Below, piece after piece: positions 5,240 through 10,433 of a DNA stretch of 10,433 bases. Position numbers and translations under genes: made by a program. The notes beneath the pieces were generated by a model. It saw only the letters and a program-made list of their open reading frames with translations, made no database searches and was not told the origin of the DNA. The DNA lies in contig JAGGUU010000008.1 in assembly GCA_021158305.1 (NCBI GenBank), forward strand, positions 1 through 10,433. Reading direction: 5' to 3'. Origin of the DNA: Candidatus Bathyarchaeota archaeon. GTDB lineage: Archaea; Thermoproteota; Bathyarchaeia; Bathyarchaeales; DTEX01. Numbering within the stretch: the stretch's first letter is position 1; every line of letters starts with the position of its first letter.

Positions 5240-6276
5240 TCATCCCCCCTAGAAACCTCATCAAATCTTCCCAGAATCTCCCTAGGAGAAGCGGTTCCCG
5301 TGATATTCAACTTTTTAATAACTACGCTGGCTGCCAAGTTAGCTATGATTCCAGCCTCTAGGGGAGTCGCTCCGGCAGCTAAGCTAGCTCCGGCAGCGGC
5401 TATAAACGTATCTCCGGCTCCAACGGGATCTATCGGTGGCTCCGTTCGAACTGCAGGTATCTTTTCGAATCCAGACTCAGTTATTAGGAGAGCTCCTTCA
5501 CTGCTTAATGTAATATAGACTGGGCGCTTAGCCCTCTTCTGGAGCTCCCTACCTATCTCTATGATCTCTTCTTCAGTAACTGTCGAAGGATCCCTAGATT
5601 GATCTATAGCCTTCACGGCCTCCATCTTGTTCGGCTTCAAAACCATATTTTTAAATAACCCAATATTCCTCCTAGAATCCGCTATGAATACTTTTTCCGG
5701 ATTCTCCTCCGCGGTTTTGATGAGAACTTCACGAATATTGTCGGTTATTATCCCATTCTGGGTCATCTGATCCTCAATTATCAGAACATCAACGCTTGAG
5801 ACCGCTGCTTGAATCTCGCTTAAAATTCGGCTTTCAAGATCCTCGGATAGCGGGTGATAGTTTATAAAGTCGAGTCTTGAGTCTTCTTGTTGAGAATCGA
5901 ATCCGCAGAGAATAGGTTTGATATATGTTGACGTCACCCTCTCTGACGATGTAATTACATGATTTAGAAGTACACCTTTCTCTCTGAGCTTATCCATTAG
6001 TATCTGACCACGCCAATCCCTTCCCAAAACTGTAACTGCGAATACTTTTCTGACACCTAAATCCTTCACGTTGCAACAGATGTTTCCAGATGCTCCCGGC
6101 GAGTACGTCTCTCTAATGATCGGACGCGTGTAATGCGGTGTTTCACGGGATAGCTCCGAAAGGGTCATGTCAGCATACCAGTAGACATCTAAGGCGTAGT
6201 CTCCAATAACGGCAACATCTAAACTTTTGATCGATTCCAGAATCTCTATGAGTCTTGAACGTTTAAGCCCATTCAT
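5230..6276 (-). CDS. PfkB/ribokinase-family sugar kinase resembling the HldE (RfaE) kinase domain
   Basis: This is a 348-residue kinase. The N-terminus has V-I-G-D-Y-A-L-D-V-Y-W-Y (24-34), matching the G-D-x-x-L-D-x-Y-W-Y of heptose 7-phosphate kinases. S-P-G-A-S-G-N follows at 59-65, then the C-terminal PfkB signature I-D-P-V-G-A-G-D-T-F (282-291) with catalytic D289, and A-N-L-A-A-S-V-V as in HldE. The usual HldE nucleotidyltransferase half is absent, so only phosphorylation is expected: ATP plus a sugar phosphate or sugar, in the cytosol. The closeness to HldE favours D-glycero-manno-heptose 7-phosphate, but a related ketose or aldose substrate is possible. I chose the ATG at 6276 because it overlaps the preceding stop as ATGA, typical of coupled genes; an in-frame ATG at 6294 would add six residues. 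It is followed by the HAD gene with a 10-base overlap. Confidence 0.85.
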   Translation of the reverse strand: MNGLKRSRLIEILESIKSLDVAVIGDYALDVYWYADMTLSELSRETPHYTRPIIRETYSPGASGNICCNVKDLGVRKVFAVTVLGRDWRGQILMDKLREKGVLLNHVITSSERVTSTYIKPILCGFDSQQEDSRLDFINYHPLSEDLESRILSEIQAAVSSVDVLIIEDQMTQNGIITDNIREVLIKTAEENPEKVFIADSRRNIGLFKNMVLKPNKMEAVKAIDQSRDPSTVTEEEIIEIGRELQKRAKRPVYITLSSEGALLITESGFEKIPAVRTEPPIDPVGAGDTFIAAAGASLAAGATPLEAGIIANLAASVVIKKLNITGTASPREILGRFDEVSRGDEWP

Positions 6277-7952
6277 TCCCTTATTCTCTCGCATAGTGAG
6301 GCTTCAAGCATCTCGCATAAAGTATGATATACTATTGTATGTAGCTCCTGCACCCGACTTGTTTCCTCAGCTGGAACCTTAATCGTTACATCGGAAACTT
6401 TAGAGACTCTTCCACCATCCTTCCCCGTTAAGAGAATTACAGTTAATCCTAAAGCCTTCGCCGTGATAGCTGCATAGAAGACGTTCTCAGCATTTCCGCT
6501 TGTGCTTATGCCCAGCAACACATCACCCTGCCTAGCTAGAGAATACAACTCCTGCGCAAACGCCATATTTCTGGTTGGATTATCATTCTCAACAGCGCTT
6601 GACAGAGAATGATTTGCGCCTAAAACCAGCACGCGGAGCCCCTCCTCTAAGCTTTCAGCAATGAGATTGCCGTTCGGGAGACCGGTGAAGAATCTCTTCC
6701 TATACTCTGGAATCGGCCGTTTCTTTTTGAAGGACTTCAAAAGTTCAGCAGATATGTGAAATGCATCGGCAAAGCTTCCTCCGTTTCCGCACAGGAATAA
6801 TGTTCCACCGGTCTCGAAGCAATGATTTATGACCCTGTATGCCTTAATTAAATCTTCAACTATGGAGTTAAGGCTCTGGTTTTCCCTCATGAATCTGTCG
6901 ATTATCCTCTTCACGTCAGGATAGGTCTGTCGAATTTCTTCTATCTGCTCGTCTAATGATGGGACGCTTGTAGATCCACCGCTAGGCAATTCCAGAGTAA
7001 TCTTTAGCTCATTAAGTCTCTTTAGGATCATATGGTGAAGATTCGGAATCGTTACTACATGATCTCCTGTTATGTGGAATCCTTTGCCTCCAAGCGATGT
7101 AGGTCTTATAACTATATTCTTTAAGGGTCGATAGTAATAGTCTGGATCATCCTTGCTCCTCATACGTCTATAGTCAGATATGGGCTTCAAGTCAAAGTTT
7201 GCCGTTGTAAACTTTTCAACCTTAAATCCCAGATTCCTAGCTATAGAGAGGGCTTTGAGAAATACTTCGGGGCCTATAACCGCTGATCCGAAGTTTAGGA
7301 AGACGCCGCCTTCGAGACGGCTTACAGTCTCCACATACTTCCTGAAGTCTCTTCCAGTAGCCTCGCCGAGAACGGCGAAGTTACATCTTGGATGCTGATG
7401 GATGATATCTGTGCCGAGGGCTACATGAACAGTGAAGGGTATGCCGAGCTTATACGCGTTATAAACCACACTGTACTCTCTAAACTTGAATCTATCGTCC
7501 TCGGCGATCATCTTTCCAAGAGACCATCCGTATCCTAAACCGTCACGTACACCTCTCTGAATGGCAAGATTCATGAGAAGACCGGTTTCCTCAGCCATCC
7601 CAAATGTTCCATCCTCTATGCTTGTGGCTACGTCTTCGCTCGTCTCGCCTATCAATGCTATTTCAAAGTCGTGAATCGTAACTGCGCCGTTAGATGCTAT
7701 ATGGGTTATCACGCCTTTCTTCATAAGGTCTATAATGATGAGAGAAAGACCTGACTTTATCACGTGGGCGCCCATCATCCAGAGAACCGGTCTACCGTTC
7801 CTCCTAGCTTCCACTATTCTATCAGCGATCTCTTTCAAGTCTGGGTTATGGAATGGGGGCGCCGGCTCCTCTGGATCGATCATATCCTTAAGTGTAACCA
7901 GATTTCTTCTTTGAGAGATTGGGTAAGTCTTAATCTTCGAGAAATCTATCAT
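6273..7952 (-). CDS. Deoxyhypusine-synthase-like domain fused to a GmhA-like SIS phosphosugar isomerase
   Basis: This is a two-domain protein of 559 residues. Residues 2-307 resemble deoxyhypusine synthase (for example M-G-A-H-V-I-K-S-G-L near 60-69, Y-N-A-Y-K-L-G-I-P at 164-172, G-S-A-V-I-G near 222-227) but lack the A-V-S-W-G-K catalytic-lysine motif, so it is unlikely to make hypusine. Residues 345-559 are a SIS domain of the sedoheptulose 7-phosphate isomerase (GmhA) type: C-G-N-G-G-S at 388-393, H399 and E403, S-T-S-G-N at 483-487, and Q535/H543 in V-Q-E-L-H-T-I-V-Y-H. The last four named residues match the metal and catalytic set of GmhA. I chose the ATG at 7952 because GGGAGAG lies 7 bases upstream and the family-like sequence begins there. 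An ATG at 7994, two bases after the mannosidase stop, and a TTG at 8036 are in-frame alternatives. It lies between the mannosidase and kinase genes in one operon. The fused domain's reaction is unknown. Confidence 0.82.
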   Translation of the reverse strand: MIDFSKIKTYPISQRRNLVTLKDMIDPEEPAPPFHNPDLKEIADRIVEARRNGRPVLWMMGAHVIKSGLSLIIIDLMKKGVITHIASNGAVTIHDFEIALIGETSEDVATSIEDGTFGMAEETGLLMNLAIQRGVRDGLGYGWSLGKMIAEDDRFKFREYSVVYNAYKLGIPFTVHVALGTDIIHQHPRCNFAVLGEATGRDFRKYVETVSRLEGGVFLNFGSAVIGPEVFLKALSIARNLGFKVEKFTTANFDLKPISDYRRMRSKDDPDYYYRPLKNIVIRPTSLGGKGFHITGDHVVTIPNLHHMILKRLNELKITLELPSGGSTSVPSLDEQIEEIRQTYPDVKRIIDRFMRENQSLNSIVEDLIKAYRVINHCFETGGTLFLCGNGGSFADAFHISAELLKSFKKKRPIPEYRKRFFTGLPNGNLIAESLEEGLRVLVLGANHSLSSAVENDNPTRNMAFAQELYSLARQGDVLLGISTSGNAENVFYAAITAKALGLTVILLTGKDGGRVSKVSDVTIKVPAEETSRVQELHTIVYHTLCEMLEASLCERIRE

Positions 7953-7996
7953 TATTAGACTCTCCCATCTGGAAACGATTCCATTCAAATCCATTT

Positions 7997-10433
7997 TTAA
8001 CTTAGATATTTCGCTTTTAATGTCTTTATCTCCCAAGCCTTCATTGGAACTGATACGCTTCTTCCCTGCACCTTATATTCGACGCTTGGAAGATACTTAT
8101 CCCATTCTAGAAGATCTGTCTGTAGGATTTTGCTGGGAGCCTTGTCGAATCTTATCGTTGCAACGGTATCTAGGCCGTGAGCCTCATATAATCTGATCAC
8201 CATATCATCTGAGTCTTCAGCCTCCTTCACAGCTGTGATTATGATGTTTGAAGGCGAGGCTTCGATGAAGGAATGCTCCATGGGAAGCTCTCCATTGTGT
8301 GGAGGTTCAATGACGTAATGAAGGGGATAATTGAACTCGTATCCTCGCCGCACGGTCTCAGCGACTCTCCAGTCTCCCTTGTGAGGATAAATAGCATATC
8401 GGATATGGTGGATTCCTATCCTTGGCTCATCTGATTGATCAGCCCAGCTCTCCGGGGTGAATCTGTACCCTCTCCTCGGACCGCGTAGCAGACTCATCCT
8501 TAAGGTATTCTTCTCGAATGAGAATCCATACTTGCAGTCGTTCAACAGGCTTATTCCATAATCATTCTCTGAAACATCAACCCATCTTTGAGCTGAAACT
8601 TCCCATTTAGCGGTATCCGAGAGCTCCCATCCTCTTGGAGGGAGATCAATACTCTTTGGGGGAGCCGCTCTCAAGCTATGATCGAAACGTTGTATGACGC
8701 CGTATGGAATCTCATATGTAGCCCAGTATGATGATAGATTAAGCGGAAACGCTACCTTTGCAAATCGGTAATGCTCATGCCAGTCGACGTGAAGTCCAAA
8801 TTCAACCAGATTTGAACCTCTGTATAGGATGATATCCTGAGCAAATTTTGAATTCCCAAACTCTTTCTCAATCCTTATCTTAGCTCTTACGGGTCCTTTC
8901 TCTACTAGGCGAGCCCTAACCGTCCTCGGTTCAGATCGGTTTCCAAGATATATGTTCCACGCCGGCTCCCCATCTGGAGCATTTGGAGGCCTATCTTCAT
9001 ATATCTCCAGAATATTTCCCCCACTTGAGGTGTTAAAAATCCACCTATTATTCTCCTTATCAAATATGTTAACTGCATAATTCAATTCAGGATGAATCTG
9101 GACTTTAAAGTATGAGTTTTCAATAGTTTTCTCATCGGCTTTTAAATCGGTCTTGAATGATTGTTCTTTGCTGGAATACGTCACTTGATAGACCTTATAT
9201 CCGATGGCCGGAACGTCAGCTTCAAAGATTATCTTTTTTATTTCCTCATCCGTCACGTACTGGTGAGGAACAATATTCCCATTATTATCTAGGATTAGGA
9301 GGTTCTCCCCGAATAGCTCATCTATCGGAATCTCAATTATCGATTTTCTTCTCCATGATAGCGGATTGAAGACCACTATGGCCTTCACACCGCTACCTGA
9401 CGTATCAATATGCTTGGAGATTGCTTCTAAGCATCTTATCTCACGTATTGTCCTCTTTATATCTCTATAATCGGTAGCCGCATCTTGGTAAACCGTCTCT
9501 ATCGATGTCCCATCAAGGTTATCGTGAACCTGATTAAAGAGTAATTTCTTCCAGCACTCCTTAAGTTTCTCCTTTGGATACGCATATTTATACCTCTTCG
9601 CAATGTATAGGAATCTTTCGGCTGAAAGTAGGAGAACCTCGCATCTCCTGTTCTCAAGCTTCATCATAGCCTCGGTTGTTAATGTTCCCCTATGAGTCTT
9701 GACATATAATTCGTCATTCACTATTGGAATTTTCTCCCCAGCTACGGAGCGAATCTTATCGAAGTACTCCTTTACTCCCGAGAAAAGAACGCGAACGCGT
9801 TTTTCTCTATCTTTAAGCTCCAGAGCCTTCATTATCATCTTCTCAGTAGGTCCTCCTCCATGATCGCCATGGCCGAAGAGGACAAGCAGATGATCAACTT
9901 GATGGATCTTCTTTAACTCTGCAAGCTGCGCGAGCAATATGACATCTGCATATCTCTGGTCAATCCTTTCATTATAGCTCCCAACGGTATGATATGCTAG
10001 AATCTTTGATCCGTCCGGAGACTGCCACCAGAAGAGATAGTATGGAAACGGCATTGGAGGACTCATTCTTTCAATCTGCCACTTTAACTTGAATGTTAGA
10101 AAGTAATCGATTCCGCATTTCTTCAGGATCTGTGGGAGACTCCAGCAAAAACCGAAGCTGTCCGGGAGCCATGCAACCTTCACATCGACTCCAAACTTCT
10201 CCATGAAGTACCTTTTTCCGAAAAGATATTGACGAACAAGGGATTCGCCGCATGGTATTGTGGCGTTATGTTCGCTCCATGATCCACCAACTATCTCCCA
10301 TCTTCCATCTTTGACGTTTTTCTTTATCTCCTCGAAGATGTCGGGATAATACTTCTCCATCCATTCGTATATTTGAGCGCTACTCTGACAGAATCTGAAG
10401 AATGGATATTTCCTCATCAGTTTTAGGACGGAA
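7997..10433 (-). CDS. GH38 alpha-mannosidase, N-terminus cut by the right window edge
   Basis: The frame is open to the window edge, and the H-x-H-x-D metal motif that opens GH38 enzymes is missing, so the true start lies outside. The ATG at 10417 is internal; numbering here counts from it. Visible landmarks are G-R-W-E-I-V-G-G-S-W (38-47), the nucleophile D86 in W-L-P-D-S-F-G, G-H-G-D-H-G-G-G-P-T (182-191), H-R-G-T in the start of the helical middle domain (242-245), and zinc-ligand H298 in N-Q-V-H-D-N. Residues 340-806 form the beta-rich C-terminal domain. GH38 enzymes remove alpha-mannose from glycans with retention, using zinc. No signal peptide can be judged without the N-terminus. It is the first gene seen of the operon and is followed closely by the isomerase fusion, so released sugar may feed that pathway. 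Family is sure; linkage preference is not. Confidence 0.9.
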   Translation of the reverse strand, partial: SVLKLMRKYPFFRFCQSSAQIYEWMEKYYPDIFEEIKKNVKDGRWEIVGGSWSEHNATIPCGESLVRQYLFGKRYFMEKFGVDVKVAWLPDSFGFCWSLPQILKKCGIDYFLTFKLKWQIERMSPPMPFPYYLFWWQSPDGSKILAYHTVGSYNERIDQRYADVILLAQLAELKKIHQVDHLLVLFGHGDHGGGPTEKMIMKALELKDREKRVRVLFSGVKEYFDKIRSVAGEKIPIVNDELYVKTHRGTLTTEAMMKLENRRCEVLLLSAERFLYIAKRYKYAYPKEKLKECWKKLLFNQVHDNLDGTSIETVYQDAATDYRDIKRTIREIRCLEAISKHIDTSGSGVKAIVVFNPLSWRRKSIIEIPIDELFGENLLILDNNGNIVPHQYVTDEEIKKIIFEADVPAIGYKVYQVTYSSKEQSFKTDLKADEKTIENSYFKVQIHPELNYAVNIFDKENNRWIFNTSSGGNILEIYEDRPPNAPDGEPAWNIYLGNRSEPRTVRARLVEKGPVRAKIRIEKEFGNSKFAQDIILYRGSNLVEFGLHVDWHEHYRFAKVAFPLNLSSYWATYEIPYGVIQRFDHSLRAAPPKSIDLPPRGWELSDTAKWEVSAQRWVDVSENDYGISLLNDCKYGFSFEKNTLRMSLLRGPRRGYRFTPESWADQSDEPRIGIHHIRYAIYPHKGDWRVAETVRRGYEFNYPLHYVIEPPHNGELPMEHSFIEASPSNIIITAVKEAEDSDDMVIRLYEAHGLDTVATIRFDKAPSKILQTDLLEWDKYLPSVEYKVQGRSVSVPMKAWEIKTLKAKYLS

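Noticed and set aside
10071..10253. Minus-strand 60-codon frame inside the mannosidase gene
   Set aside because: It overlaps conserved GH38 sequence in another frame and shows no family features.

Overview
The window looks archaeal, most likely a thermophilic or mesophilic member of the Thermoproteota/Bathyarchaeia side of the tree. I infer this from TATA-box promoters, one placed for leaderless transcription, from GGTGA-type ribosome binding sites, frequent TTG/GTG starts, heavy use of ATA, AGA and AGG codons, and an AbrB-type/PIN toxin-antitoxin pair. The exact lineage cannot be read from this sequence.

Left part (1-1260): a small-toxin neighbourhood on the minus strand. The left edge cuts a DUF4258-like protein. 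A 330-bp gene-free stretch follows and contains a strong imperfect hairpin (379-447). Next comes a complete vapBC pair, with the AbrB-fold antitoxin (974-1234) overlapping the PIN toxin (544-999). A perfect 8-bp inverted repeat brackets the antitoxin ribosome binding site.

Middle (1260-2685): 530 bp without a convincing gene but with two dyad-symmetric elements, then a stand-alone FkbM-type methyltransferase on the plus strand (1794-2438). Its 3' end is overlapped antisense by a short protein-like open frame (2427-2546), which may be a gene remnant.

Right part (2686-10433): a minus-strand carbohydrate locus. In transcription order it holds a GH38 alpha-mannosidase (cut by the right edge), a fusion of a deoxyhypusine-synthase-like domain to a GmhA-like SIS phosphosugar isomerase, a PfkB kinase closely resembling the kinase domain of HldE/RfaE, and a HAD phosphatase. 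These four are tightly spaced or overlap and are probably one operon. After 343 bp with its own TATA box comes an L-fucose/arabinose-isomerase-like protein, apparently on a leaderless transcript.

The isomerase, kinase and phosphatase types match the first three steps of ADP/GDP-heptose synthesis (sedoheptulose 7-phosphate to heptose 7-phosphate, heptose 1,7-bisphosphate, heptose 1-phosphate). There is no nucleotidyltransferase in the window, and the companions are a mannosidase and an aldose-ketose isomerase, so a glycan-salvage role is an equally open reading. The fused hypusine-synthase-like domain, which lacks the lysine motif of true deoxyhypusine synthase, is the most intriguing unexplained part.
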